From NCBI RefSeq assembly GCF_029240175.1, contig NZ_JARBTM010000011.1, positions 62,001 to 126,000 on the forward strand: DNA of 64,000 nt, read 5' to 3'. Below are positions 1 through 10,179 of the stretch, piece after piece; within the stretch, counting starts at the first letter, position 1; every line of letters starts with the position of its first letter. A model generated the notes under the pieces. That model made no database searches. It saw nothing but the letters and a program-made list of their open reading frames with translations, and was not told the DNA's origin. The position numbers and the translations under genes are program-made. The stretch is from Anaerosolibacter sp. GTDB lineage: Bacteria > Bacillota > Clostridia > Peptostreptococcales > Thermotaleaceae.

Positions 1-2
1 TT

Positions 3-572
3 TGGAATCAGCATATTGGGGATAATAGAAAGAGGTTAGATAAGCTTGCGGGAATTATTTCTGGAAATACAACACAAGACCATCGTAATGTCCAAGTTAT
101 TGTTGAAATAATAGAGTTATTGAAAGAGAAAAAACCGTTTCAAGAAAAAATCTTTGAAATACTAGGACGTTTGATAGAAATTATTGAAGCAAAGCAGGGA
201 ACTCTTATAAGACTTGATAGAGGTCGAATATTGGAGATGTATAGTAGGGAAAGATATAAGGAATATTGGGTTAGCGAAGTGAAGATGAATGAAAAAATCA
301 TAAATAATATTTTAGAAAAAAAGATTGGTGATTACTTTATTGATTGGGAAAGTATTCATGAGATAGATTCTTTAACTGGCACACCAGATTGGCAATCACT
401 CATCGTATTACCCATCATCTATCAAAATGAAGTCCATGGCATTTTACAATTAAGCGTGCCTATTCGGGAAAAAGAATTTGATTTTAATCATTTTAATTTT
501 GTGAACTCCATTGGCGGCGTTATTGGTGCAATGCTGCAGGTAGGCAGTGATGAAACAGAAAAAGTCAAATAA
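3..572 (+). CDS. GAF-domain-like protein, 5' truncated by window edge
   Basis: Frame stays open upstream of the listed ORF (WNQHIGDNRKRLDKLAGIISGNTTQDHRNVQVIVEIIELLKEKK...), so the CDS begins outside the window; C-terminal part looks GAF-like (LIVLPIIYQNEVHGILQLSV). Confidence 0.6.
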   Translation, partial: WNQHIGDNRKRLDKLAGIISGNTTQDHRNVQVIVEIIELLKEKKPFQEKIFEILGRLIEIIEAKQGTLIRLDRGRILEMYSRERYKEYWVSEVKMNEKIINNILEKKIGDYFIDWESIHEIDSLTGTPDWQSLIVLPIIYQNEVHGILQLSVPIREKEFDFNHFNFVNSIGGVIGAMLQVGSDETEKVK

Positions 573-602
573 TATAAATTTTAGATTGTTGAGGTGATTA
601 CA

Positions 603-1622
603 ATGAGTGTGACAATTAAAGATGTTGCCCAGAGAGCAGGTGTTTCAATTTCAACGGTTTCAAGAGTAATTAATAACTCTAAACCTGTTAGCAATGAAAT
701 AAGACAACGTGTGTTACAGATTATTGAAGAAACGGGTTATACGCCAAATCCTGTAGCTAGAAGTCTTGTAATGAAGAAAAGTCAATTAATAGGTGTAATC
801 GTACCAGACATTTCAAATTTCTTTATTGGTGAAATATTGAATGGCATTGAAGAAATCGGAAAGATGTATACCTATGATATTCTTCTCTGTAACACTTATG
901 GTGATTTGGAACAAGAAATAAGATATTTAAAACTTTTACAAGGAAAACAAGTGGAAGGTATTGTCTTGATGACTTGGGATTTACAAGATAAACTGATTGA
1001 CTATCTTGCAGACTGCGAGATACCTGTTGTACTTATTAATCGAAATACAAGTAGGCTGAACATTCCATCAGTATCTATTGACAATTTCCAAGCATCATAT
1101 GATATGACGAACTATCTTATTGAAAATGGGCATAGGGAAATTGGATTGATTCGTAATAGGTTAGACAGCAATTCATTTTGTATGGATCAATATAATGGTT
1201 ATAAAAAAGCTCTTGAAGAAAAGGGGATATCAGTCAACGAGGATTTGGTGGAGTTTGGAAACTTTAAACTAGACAAAGCCTATGAGATTGTAAAGCGTTG
1301 GATTGATGCAGATATATTACCTACAGCTATTTTTGCAACCAGTGATACTATGGCGATTGGTGCAATAAATTGCCTGCTGGATCATGGTTTCCAAGTACCA
1401 AATGATGTTTCTGTAACAGGGTTCCATGATACGAAGATGGCTTCATTTTATAGGCCAACGCTTACCACCATCAGACAGCCTTTATATGATATGGGTGCAG
1501 TAGCCATAAGAATGATTATTAAAATAATCAATAAAATGGAAATCAATGAAAAAGTAGTTATTTTGCCCCATGAGTTAATTGAAAGAAAAAGTAGCGGCCC
1601 TGCGTATTTAATGGATAGATAA
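603..1622 (+). CDS. LacI family transcriptional regulator
   Basis: N-terminal MSVTIKDVAQRAGVSISTVSRVINN helix-turn-helix and periplasmic-binding-like domain; ATG at 603 preferred over GTG at 594. Confidence 0.95.
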   Translation: MSVTIKDVAQRAGVSISTVSRVINNSKPVSNEIRQRVLQIIEETGYTPNPVARSLVMKKSQLIGVIVPDISNFFIGEILNGIEEIGKMYTYDILLCNTYGDLEQEIRYLKLLQGKQVEGIVLMTWDLQDKLIDYLADCEIPVVLINRNTSRLNIPSVSIDNFQASYDMTNYLIENGHREIGLIRNRLDSNSFCMDQYNGYKKALEEKGISVNEDLVEFGNFKLDKAYEIVKRWIDADILPTAIFATSDTMAIGAINCLLDHGFQVPNDVSVTGFHDTKMASFYRPTLTTIRQPLYDMGAVAIRMIIKIINKMEINEKVVILPHELIERKSSGPAYLMDR

Positions 1623-1727
1623 TGATATCTAGTATATAGAAGTAAAATGGCATATATATCGTATAAATTCCTTCTACTGTACAAATAATAGTGATGTAAA
1701 GGTGTACATTAGGAGGTGCTTAATAAA

Positions 1728-1973
1728 ATGAAAAAAGTAGCAGTTGAAAGATCTTTGGGAAATGTTCGAAATTATTTACAAGAGCAAGGGTTTACAGTTA
1801 CAGATTTAGAACCAAATAATAAAAACTTTCAGAACTGTGATGCGATCGTTGTTTCAGGTCAAGATAGTAACTTCCTTGGCATGGAAGATGCTATGACAAA
1901 AGCTCCCGTTATCAATGCTGAGGGAATGACAGTTGAGGATATATATAAACAATTAAAGAGCAGACTGAGCTAA
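1728..1973 (+). CDS. YkuS / UPF0180 family protein
   Basis: VERSLGNVRNYLQEQGFTV...AIVVSGQDSNFLGMEDAMTKAPVINAEGMTVEDI; AGGAGG RBS before ATG at 1728. Confidence 0.8.
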   Translation: MKKVAVERSLGNVRNYLQEQGFTVTDLEPNNKNFQNCDAIVVSGQDSNFLGMEDAMTKAPVINAEGMTVEDIYKQLKSRLS

Positions 1974-2001
1974 AAAAACCTCCTTTGGAGGTTTTTTTAT
2001 A
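1973..2001 (+). terminator. Rho-independent terminator
   Basis: AAACCTCCTTTGGAGGTTTTTTT hairpin plus T-run right after the YkuS stop. Confidence 0.85.
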
Positions 2002-2189
2002 ACACATAGGAAAATATGAACATTAAATAAATGTGATAACTTCATAATTTCCGTTATGTGTTTCAAAAAAGTCTTCCTTAAAAATCTTCCAATGGAAGAC
2101 TTTTTTATAGCTGATATAGTGATGAATAATAAGTTTTGTAACCTATAAGAATCTTTGATACAATAAGGCTATTGAAAATATGAGAGTGA

Positions 2190-4124
2190 GTGAACAATGT
2201 GGATAAACAAAGATTTTTACCAATTGATAGAGAAGACATGAACAGCAGGGGATGGTCACAACTGGACTTTATAATTATATCAGGAGATGCCTATGTTGAC
2301 CATCCAAGCTTTGGTACGGCAGTAATTGCACGTGTTTTAGAGGATGCAGGCTATAAGGTGGGAATTATTCCCCAGCCAGATTGGCGTAGTATAAAGGATT
2401 TTAAGAGCCTGGGAAAACCAAGATTAGCTTTTCTAGTGACATCAGGAAATATTGATTCAATGGTAAATCACTATACGGTGAGTAAACGCAGGAGAGAAAA
2501 GGATTACTATTCACCTGGTGGAAAAATGGGATTACGACCAGACCGAGCGACCATTGTCTACTGTAACATGGTCAAGCAAGCCTATAAAGGTATTCCCATA
2601 ATCATTGGAGGCATAGAAGCAAGCTTAAGAAGGTTTGCCCACTACGATTACTGGAATGACAAGGTACGAAGATCTATACTATTTGATAGTGAGGCTGATT
2701 TACTAGTATTTGGAATGGGAGAGCGACAGATTCTTGAGATTGCAGATAATCTTAATAGCGGTTTTGACATAAAGTATATGCATCATATTCCAGGGACATC
2801 ATATAAAGTAGATACTCTAGATAATATCTATGGATATATTGAAATTCCATCTTTCGAAGAAGTATCAGAAGATAAAACGGCATATGCTCGAGCTTTTAAG
2901 GTACAATATGAAGAACAAGATCCTATTAGAGGGAAGGTGATGATACAGAAGCATAATGAACAATTTATTGTCCAGAATCCTCCCGCTATGTCTCTGTCAA
3001 GAGTCGAGTTGGATCGAATTTATAACTTACCCTATGCTCGAGATTATCACCCAATTTACGAAAAAGATGGGGGGATTCCTGCTATAGAAGAAGTGAAATA
3101 TAGCATTATTAGTTCTAGAGGATGTTTTGGAAGCTGCTCGTTCTGTGCCTTAACCTTTCATCAAGGAAGAACCATTCAAAGCAGAAGTCATGAATCTATT
3201 CTAGAAGAGGCAAAAAAAATAACATCAGATAAAGATTTTAAAGGATACATACACGACGTGGGTGGCCCAACAGCTAATTTTAGGCAGGTTGCCTGTGAGA
3301 AACAGTTGAAAGAAGGAACGTGCAAAAACAAACAGTGCCTTTTTCCTAATCCCTGTAAAAATCTTAATGTAGATCATGATGAATATCTTCAACTATTGCG
3401 TAAACTGAGAAAAGTTGAAGGTGTAAAAAAGGTATTTGTTCGATCAGGCCTTCGATATGATTATATCGTAGCTGACAAGAGTGATAACTTTTTGAAGGAA
3501 CTATGTGAGCACCATGTCAGCGGCCAACTCAAAGTAGCACCTGAACACATATCCTCTAAGGTACTGGACCTCATGGGTAAACCTAGAAGAGATGTTTATG
3601 AGAAGTTTGTAAGTAAATACTACAAACTTAACGAAAAGTTAGGAAAAAATCAATTTTTGGTACCCTATCTAATGTCGAGTCATCCAGGTAGTGATCTTCA
3701 TGCAGCAATTGAAATGGCGGAATATTTAAGAGACATTAGATATAGCCCTGAGCAAGTTCAAGATTTTTATCCTACGCCAGGTACTTTGTCAACTTGCATG
3801 TATTATACTGGTCTCGATCCAAGAAATATGAAATCGGTGTATGTTCCAAAGGATCGTATGGAGAAATCTATGCAAAGGGCATTGCTTCAATATAGAAATC
3901 CTAAAAACTATAATTTAGTCCGAGATGCGTTGCTGTTAGCTGGCAGAGAGGACCTAATTGGATATGGACCGAAAGCATTGATTAAACCCAAAGAGGGTGA
4001 GAAAGACAGGCCATATAAAAAAAGAAAAACAAATGTGCGTGAAACAAAAGGGAACAGAGTGGAGCGAAAAGATACTAGCAAGAATTCTATAAAAAAGAGC
4101 AAAAGAACGAAGCGATCAAAATAA
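2190..4124 (+). CDS. YgiQ family radical SAM protein
   Basis: Long ORF with radical SAM motif [19 protein letters not shown] and YgiQ-like N- and C-termini. Confidence 0.92.
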   Translation: MNNVDKQRFLPIDREDMNSRGWSQLDFIIISGDAYVDHPSFGTAVIARVLEDAGYKVGIIPQPDWRSIKDFKSLGKPRLAFLVTSGNIDSMVNHYTVSKRRREKDYYSPGGKMGLRPDRATIVYCNMVKQAYKGIPIIIGGIEASLRRFAHYDYWNDKVRRSILFDSEADLLVFGMGERQILEIADNLNSGFDIKYMHHIPGTSYKVDTLDNIYGYIEIPSFEEVSEDKTAYARAFKVQYEEQDPIRGKVMIQKHNEQFIVQNPPAMSLSRVELDRIYNLPYARDYHPIYEKDGGIPAIEEVKYSIISSRGCFGSCSFCALTFHQGRTIQSRSHESILEEAKKITSDKDFKGYIHDVGGPTANFRQVACEKQLKEGTCKNKQCLFPNPCKNLNVDHDEYLQLLRKLRKVEGVKKVFVRSGLRYDYIVADKSDNFLKELCEHHVSGQLKVAPEHISSKVLDLMGKPRRDVYEKFVSKYYKLNEKLGKNQFLVPYLMSSHPGSDLHAAIEMAEYLRDIRYSPEQVQDFYPTPGTLSTCMYYTGLDPRNMKSVYVPKDRMEKSMQRALLQYRNPKNYNLVRDALLLAGREDLIGYGPKALIKPKEGEKDRPYKKRKTNVRETKGNRVERKDTSKNSIKKSKRTKRSK

Positions 4125-4150
4125 AGAAGGGAAACCTTCTTTATTTTGAT
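4119..4150. terminator. Bidirectional-looking terminator hairpin
   Basis: CAAAATAAAGAAGG-GAAA-CCTTCTTTATTTTG. Confidence 0.75.
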
Positions 4151-4320
4151 GTTTGCGTGATTCAAGTGATTCAGCACTTTATCAAAGTGAATTTATAAAT
4201 TGCTAAAATATTTTGAAGGGTTAAAAAAATTTTGTAAAACAAGAAGGTAAAAGGTAAAATAAAAAGAATATTTATTGTATAATATAAACATGTAGATTAT
4301 ATAAAAAGGAGCGTTGCACC

Positions 4321-5847
4321 ATGAACAAAATTTATATCGATGGTAATAGCTTGACGATTGAAGACGTCATTAAGGTTGCAAGAAATGGATATGAAGTTGA
4401 GATTACAGAGGAATCTTCAGAAAGGGTAAAAAAATCAAGGGCAGTCGTAGATGATTTCATTGAAAAAGGGAAAGTAGTCTACGGTATAACCACAGGCTTT
4501 GGAAAATTTAGCGATGTGGTGATTACAGGAGATGAAACAAGGGATTTACAGAGAAATCTTATCATTAGCCATGCTTGTGGAGTAGGAAACCCTTTTCCAG
4601 AGGAAGTTGTCCGAGCTATTATGCTCTTAAGAGCCAATGCTTTATCAAAAGGATTTTCAGGTATACGATTAAGTACTTTAAATACGCTAATTGAAATGTT
4701 GAACAAAGGTGTGCACCCTGTAGTACCCGAAAAAGGGTCACTTGGTGCCAGCGGTGACCTAGCACCTTTATCCCATATGGTGCTAGTGATGTTGGGAGAA
4801 GGGGAAGCTTTTTATAAAGGAAAGAGATTATCTGGTAAAGCAGCAATGGCAGAAGCAGGGATAGAACCTATTCATTTGACGTCCAAAGAAGGGTTAGCCC
4901 TAATCAACGGAACCCAAGTCATGACGGCGGTGGGTGTTCTCACAATCTATGATACAATCAAGTTGATGAAGCTGGCAGATATCAGTGCTTCTCTAACACT
5001 TGAAGCATTAAATGGAATAACCGATGCATTTGATCCTCGTGTTCATGCGGTAAGACCTCATCAAGGACAGCAGACCACAGCAAAGAATATTCTTACCTTA
5101 ACGCAAGGAAGCAAAGCAACAACAAAACAGGGTGAGATAAGAGTTCAAGATGCTTATACCTTGAGATGTATACCACAGATTCATGGGGCTAGCAGAGATG
5201 CAATTGATTATGTTGTAAATAAGATTAATATTGAAATCAATGCTGCAACAGATAATCCGCTTATTTTCGCCGATGATCAAACCGTTATTTCTGGAGGAAA
5301 CTTTCATGGTCAGCCCATGGCTTTAGCTTTTGATTTTTTAGGTATTGCCATCGCAGAACTAGCCAATGTTTCTGAAAGAAGAATAGAAAGACTTGTAAAT
5401 CCACAGTTGAGTGGATTACCAGCTTTCTTAACAGCAAAAGGAGGGCTTCATTCAGGTTTTATGATTGCTCAATATGCTGCTGCAGCTTTGGTATCTGAGA
5501 ACAAGGTTCTTGCCCATCCTGCCAGCGTAGATTCAATTCCATCATCAGCAAATCAAGAAGACCATGTGAGCATGGGTACTATTGCTGCACGAAAAGCAAG
5601 AGATATATTGTTTAATGCTACAAATGTGCTGGCGATTGAACTTATGGCTGCTGCTCAGGCTATTGATTTCAAAGAACCTGAGGCATTAGGGAATGGAACG
5701 AAGATTGCATATACAAAAATCAGGGAGCAGGTTGAGACGCTTCATGAGGATCGCATCATGTATTTAGATATAAATAAATGTGCAGACTTAATAGAAAGCC
5801 ATCAGATCGTTGATGCAGTAGAGAATACATTAGGCATATCATTGTAA
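4321..5847 (+). CDS. hutH: Histidine ammonia-lyase
   Basis: MIO-forming motif GSLGASGDLAPLSHM; family-wide similarity; RBS AAGGAG upstream. Confidence 0.95.
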   Translation: MNKIYIDGNSLTIEDVIKVARNGYEVEITEESSERVKKSRAVVDDFIEKGKVVYGITTGFGKFSDVVITGDETRDLQRNLIISHACGVGNPFPEEVVRAIMLLRANALSKGFSGIRLSTLNTLIEMLNKGVHPVVPEKGSLGASGDLAPLSHMVLVMLGEGEAFYKGKRLSGKAAMAEAGIEPIHLTSKEGLALINGTQVMTAVGVLTIYDTIKLMKLADISASLTLEALNGITDAFDPRVHAVRPHQGQQTTAKNILTLTQGSKATTKQGEIRVQDAYTLRCIPQIHGASRDAIDYVVNKINIEINAATDNPLIFADDQTVISGGNFHGQPMALAFDFLGIAIAELANVSERRIERLVNPQLSGLPAFLTAKGGLHSGFMIAQYAAAALVSENKVLAHPASVDSIPSSANQEDHVSMGTIAARKARDILFNATNVLAIELMAAAQAIDFKEPEALGNGTKIAYTKIREQVETLHEDRIMYLDINKCADLIESHQIVDAVENTLGISL

Positions 5848-5888
5848 TACGAAAGGGGCATACTTTGTGTGCCTCTTTCGTATTTATT
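5848..5888 (+). terminator. Terminator after hutH
   Basis: AATACGAAAGGGGCATAC-TTT-GTGTGCCTCTTTCGTATT inverted repeat. Confidence 0.75.
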
Positions 5889-5997
5889 CGTGTTCAGAAT
5901 ATTGTCTTTGGTACACAAATAGGCTTAACATTTGACGGATACGAGTTTTTTCTATATAATTTATTACTAGAGTAGATCATAATGAGGAGTGTAGGAA

Positions 5998-6168
5998 ATG
6001 GTAGGACAAGAGAAACTAGATAGAATTAATTATTTGGCGAAAAAATCTAAAGCTGAAGGCCTTACGGAGGCAGAAAAGACAGAACAAAAGAAGCTTCGAG
6101 AAGAATATTTACTTGCTTTCCGTGAAAGCTTCAGAAAGCAACTAGATAATATTGAAATTGTTGACTAG
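5998..6168 (+). CDS. DUF896 / YnzC family small protein (56 aa)
   Basis: MVGQEKLDRINYLAKKSKAEGLTEAEKTEQKKLREEYLLAFRESFRKQLDNIEIVD*; RBS GAGGAG; below the size cut-off of the ORF track. Confidence 0.88.
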   Translation: MVGQEKLDRINYLAKKSKAEGLTEAEKTEQKKLREEYLLAFRESFRKQLDNIEIVD

Positions 6169-6185
6169 TCAATCGTTAGGGATCG

Positions 6186-6220
6186 AAGGGAGAATAAATT
6201 TAAATTTATTCTCCTTTTTT
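6186..6220 (+). terminator. Terminator after YnzC-like gene
   Basis: GGAGAATAAATTTAAATTTATTCTCC palindrome followed by T-run. Confidence 0.75.
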
Positions 6221-6321
6221 TTGTATCTTGAAGAGGAAAAATATATAACATCTCGAATATATATATAAAGTTTGACAAAAAACTACAAGAATTACCATAG
6301 ATGAATAGAGGAGGGATAAAT

Positions 6322-6774
6322 ATGGCTGAAAGACAGTATGTTATATTTAAACTAGGTAACGAAGAGTATGGTGTTGATATTATGAATGTGAAGGAAATCA
6401 GCGAATACAAGCAAAGTGTCAAGGTACCAAACACGCCGAAGTTTGTTGACGGAATTATTAACCTTAGGGGTGACATCACGCCGATTATTAATCTAAAGAA
6501 GAGATTCAATTTAGATGAGGCATCCATTGATTCAGATACCAGAATTATTGTAATTAATATCAAAAATAGACAAGTAGGATTTGTCGTAGACGAAGCTTCT
6601 CAGGTACTTAGATTAAGTGAAGAGGATATTGAACCAGCACCAGAATTGGTTACGGGTGTAGATAAAAAATATATAATTGGCGTTGGTAAGTTAAAGGACC
6701 GAATTGTTTTACTATTAAATCTAGAAGAAGTGCTATCGGAGGATGAAAAAGAAAAAATTCAGAATATCCAATAA
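6322..6774 (+). CDS. cheW: Chemotaxis coupling protein CheW
   Basis: MAERQYVIFKLGNEEYGVDIMNVKEIS...VDGIINLRGDITPIINLKKRF; RBS GAGGAGGG. Confidence 0.93.
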   Translation: MAERQYVIFKLGNEEYGVDIMNVKEISEYKQSVKVPNTPKFVDGIINLRGDITPIINLKKRFNLDEASIDSDTRIIVINIKNRQVGFVVDEASQVLRLSEEDIEPAPELVTGVDKKYIIGVGKLKDRIVLLLNLEEVLSEDEKEKIQNIQ

Positions 6775-6947
6775 AACGAGTTCTAATGATGAAATAATTT
6801 GTCTTAGACAGATAAAACTGTAGGAAAAGACAAAATAAATGATGTTTATGTAGAGAAAAAAACGCATTTGACAACAGTAATAGCCAAATTTCATACCATT
6901 CATTGTGTATAATTAAATGCATGATACAATATATAGGGGGATGGAAT

Positions 6948-7430
6948 ATGAAAAAGGCATTGCTGTTTTTTTTAGCAAGTATTATTCTAAGTTTACACGT
7001 ACATAGCATCTTTGCAAGTGGACAAGCTGATCAAATTGTCTCAGATGAATTTCTTGATGAAAAACAAATAGTACAGCAGTTATTTCACGAAAGAGCAAAC
7101 CTATGGAACACCCTTTATGAAGTACCAAAGGATATAAGATATTATGAGACAGAGCTGCAACGATTTTCAATAGATCCTCTATATACCTTTGATCTTGAAT
7201 CTTTTCGTAATGCTATTGAATACCCTCATGATCTAGAGAAAGTGATTGCTGTGAATGTGCTTGATATAAATAAAGCTGAGTATGGAAATAGTGTTCTAAG
7301 AGTAGAAGCCGTTATCCTATGGCGAATGCAGGGATTAAATTCTAATTATGAACAAGAAATGAATTATGAGATTTTCCTTAGAAAAGAGGATGATATCTGG
7401 AAATTGAGTGATTATTCTATAAGCCAATGA
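6948..7430 (+). CDS. Hypothetical secreted protein
   Basis: Signal peptide MKKALLFFLASIILSLHVHSIFA; RBS GGGGG before ATG 6948. Confidence 0.65.
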   Translation: MKKALLFFLASIILSLHVHSIFASGQADQIVSDEFLDEKQIVQQLFHERANLWNTLYEVPKDIRYYETELQRFSIDPLYTFDLESFRNAIEYPHDLEKVIAVNVLDINKAEYGNSVLRVEAVILWRMQGLNSNYEQEMNYEIFLRKEDDIWKLSDYSISQ

Positions 7431-7456
7431 GACTGTCGGTTGACAGTCTTTTTTCC
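7430..7456 (+). terminator. Terminator
   Basis: GACTGTCGGTTGACAGTCTTTTTT. Confidence 0.75.
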
Positions 7457-7590
7457 TATTTAAAAGGTTAAATTTATAGATACAAAGTACTATTTTCATT
7501 ATTTGACAATTATGTCGAGAAGGATAATGACAGAGATATGAAGAAATAGAATCTATATGATTGATATGTAAAATTAGATGGGGTGCAAAT

Positions 7591-8763
7591 ATGAACAACA
7601 GATCACAAATGGATATAAAAAAAATTAATGAAATTGTAAAAAATACAATTGATGCTGTTGAAAAAGGGAAAAACGAAATATTTGAAATTGCAGAGCGAGC
7701 AAGAATCGAGTGCAAAAATATAGAATTATTGGTGGAAGAAATAAAGAAAAAGACAGCTATTGTCATTAAAGAGGTGGATCAGCTAGAACTACAGGAAAAG
7801 GATAGTCGAAAAAAGCTGGTCAGTGTTAGCAAAAACTTTTCACAATATAGTGAAACAGATATAAAATCGGCCTATGAGAATGCAAAGAATCTTCAAATAA
7901 AAATCACATTAAAAAGGCAAGAGGAAAGAGAGCTAATCCGTCAAAGAACTGATCTAGAGAAAAGGTTAAAGAACTCCTATGAAGTCGTAAAAAAAGCTGA
8001 AAACCTCGTTTCTCAGGTAGGCGTTGTCATGGGTTATCTCAGTGGAAATTTACAAGATGTGGTAGGTCAGCTAGAGGATATACAACAACGTCAAGTTATG
8101 GGAATTAAAGTGTTGAAGGCTCAAGAAGAAGAAAGACAACGGATTGCTAGGGACATCCATGATGGACCAGCTCAGTTAATGGCCAACTTAGTCATTAAAG
8201 CTGAAATTTGTGAAAAGCTAATTGATAGGGATGTTGATAAAGCTAAGTTTGAGTTAGGACAATTAAAGAGCATTGGCAGGGAATGTCTAAAGGATGTCAG
8301 AAAAATCATATATGATTTAAGACCCATGTCTTTAGATGATCTTGGATTGGTGCCTACTATTCAACGATTTATTTTAAATTTTGAAGAAGAAACCCATATA
8401 AATGTAAGCTTCTCCGTAATTGCTAAAAATGAGATAATAAATTCTACAGTACAGTTATCTTTATTTCGTATCATACAAGAAGCATTAAATAACGTTAGAA
8501 AACATGCCCAAGCTTCTACGGTAGTCATTAAGTTAGAAATAATCAATAAAACAATTAATATATTAATTTTTGATGATGGGATTGGGTTCAATGTGGAAAC
8601 GAAGATGAAATCATGTAAGGAGGAAAGTGGTTTTGGACTACTTGCCATGAGGGAACGGGCTGATTTGTTAAAAGGGAATATAGAAATAGATAGTAATTTA
8701 GGTACAGGTACACGCATCAAAATTTCAATTCCTGTAGGAGATGAGGAGGAAAGTTATGAATAA
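7591..8763 (+). CDS. degS: DegS-like sensor histidine kinase
   Basis: N-terminal coiled-coil DegS sensor region, [22 protein letters not shown] dimerisation/H-box and HATPase motifs; overlaps degU-like gene. Confidence 0.88.
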   Translation: MNNRSQMDIKKINEIVKNTIDAVEKGKNEIFEIAERARIECKNIELLVEEIKKKTAIVIKEVDQLELQEKDSRKKLVSVSKNFSQYSETDIKSAYENAKNLQIKITLKRQEERELIRQRTDLEKRLKNSYEVVKKAENLVSQVGVVMGYLSGNLQDVVGQLEDIQQRQVMGIKVLKAQEEERQRIARDIHDGPAQLMANLVIKAEICEKLIDRDVDKAKFELGQLKSIGRECLKDVRKIIYDLRPMSLDDLGLVPTIQRFILNFEEETHINVSFSVIAKNEIINSTVQLSLFRIIQEALNNVRKHAQASTVVIKLEIINKTINILIFDDGIGFNVETKMKSCKEESGFGLLAMRERADLLKGNIEIDSNLGTGTRIKISIPVGDEEESYE

Positions 8764-9415
8764 GGCAAAAATAAAGGTGCTGATTGCAGATGATCATTCA
8801 CTTATGAGACAAGGTCTGAGACAGATTTTAGAACTGGAAGAGGATATTGAAGTCGTTGATGTGGCTGTTGATGGAGAAGATGCCATTAAAAAATCCCAGT
8901 TGTTGAAACCCCACATAATTCTTATGGATATTAACATGCCCAAAATGAATGGGATCCAAGCACTAAGAAGACTTAAGGATATGGGTGTTGATGGCAAAGT
9001 TATTATGCTTACAATTCATGAAGACAAAGAGTATCTCTTTGAAACCATCAATATTGGTGCGTCTGGCTATGTATTAAAAGATGCAGAATCATCAAGTTTA
9101 ATCAAGGCTATACGCGATGTGCATGCTGGTGAATCATATATTCACCCATCCCTTGCAGCATCACTGGTGAAAGAATTTAATAAAAAGGGAAAGATGGATG
9201 AAGATGAGTTCAAAAAAGAGAGATTAACTAGACGAGAATATGAGGTTTTAAGTTTAATCGCGGAAGGAAAGAACAATAAGGAAATAGCAGACACACTATT
9301 TATCAGTGAGAAGACCGTAAAGAATCATGTTTCAAATATTTTTAAGAAAATCGATGTAAATGACCGTACACAAGCTGCTATTTATGCATATAAGCATAAT
9401 ATAAAGAAGATTTAG
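8756..9415 (+). CDS. degU: NarL/FixJ family response regulator (DegU-like)
   Basis: [20 protein letters not shown] receiver domain and Lux[43 protein letters not shown]. Confidence 0.9.
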   Translation: MNKAKIKVLIADDHSLMRQGLRQILELEEDIEVVDVAVDGEDAIKKSQLLKPHIILMDINMPKMNGIQALRRLKDMGVDGKVIMLTIHEDKEYLFETINIGASGYVLKDAESSSLIKAIRDVHAGESYIHPSLAASLVKEFNKKGKMDEDEFKKERLTRREYEVLSLIAEGKNNKEIADTLFISEKTVKNHVSNIFKKIDVNDRTQAAIYAYKHNIKKI

Positions 9416-9436
9416 GAGAAATCCTAAATCTTTTTG
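9407..9436 (+). terminator. Terminator overlapping the degU stop
   Basis: AAGATTTAGGA-GAAA-TCCTAAATCTTTTTG. Confidence 0.75.
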
Positions 9437-9564
9437 TTTATATCGAGGAAATTATGTTCTTCAATTTCCTTGATATAGGGGATTTTTAAAGGGGTTCACC
9501 CCTTTATTTCTAATATTTGGAGGGTTACAGCGAAGCGTCATAGGGAACTATTAGTTCCCTGTGA

Positions 9565-9612
9565 AGAACAAAAACATTTCCATAGATTTTGAGCATGAAA
9601 TGTTTTTGTTCT
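9565..9612. repeat. 16-bp perfect inverted repeat, last in a run of hairpins
   Basis: AGAACAAAAACATTTC / GAAATGTTTTTGTTCT with 16-nt loop. Confidence 0.85.
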
Positions 9613-9672
9613 GTGGTATTTTTATGGGATATTTAATATACATTAACCATAAACCTTAATTGAGGTGAGAAA

Positions 9673-10092
9673 ATGGGAAATGAAGAATTAACATGTAAGG
9701 ATATCAGGAGATATATGGTGCTATGTAGGAAAAAGAGAGAATGCTTAGCCCATGAGGTGGAAGAACTGTCAAATATCCTAAATGGTCTGACAAATTCATA
9801 TAGAGTACTTGTAGATGCAGCAGAAGAATTCAACCATATCTCTTTTTCAAGTAAGGATGATGTGAATGATGCAGTTGATAGAGCAGATGATGTAGGAGAA
9901 TTAATAGATGAAGTAATTGATACATTGGGATATAAGCTAAAGAACTATCTTAAAGATATTCGGAAATCAGAGCTATGTAAAGAAGAATACATCAATCTTG
10001 AAATTATGGATGAAAATATATATCCGAAAGATAATTATAAGATATTTGGAGAAGAATATCATCATATAGAAGATGCATTGGCGAAGGAATAA
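9673..10092 (+). CDS. Hypothetical protein
   Basis: Intact 139-aa ORF with RBS TTGAGGTGAG before ATG; no family recognised. Confidence 0.6.
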   Translation: MGNEELTCKDIRRYMVLCRKKRECLAHEVEELSNILNGLTNSYRVLVDAAEEFNHISFSSKDDVNDAVDRADDVGELIDEVIDTLGYKLKNYLKDIRKSELCKEEYINLEIMDENIYPKDNYKIFGEEYHHIEDALAKE

Positions 10093-10179
10093 TCGTGTAT
10101 CCATTGACAAGCTTGGAAATGAAAGATATGATATTTATATTATATATAAAAATTTTACATTACGGAGGAGTGGATTGGC

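Noticed and set aside
7335-7766. 143-aa minus-strand ORF
   Set aside because: Covers a terminator and the start of degS; composition of an antisense frame
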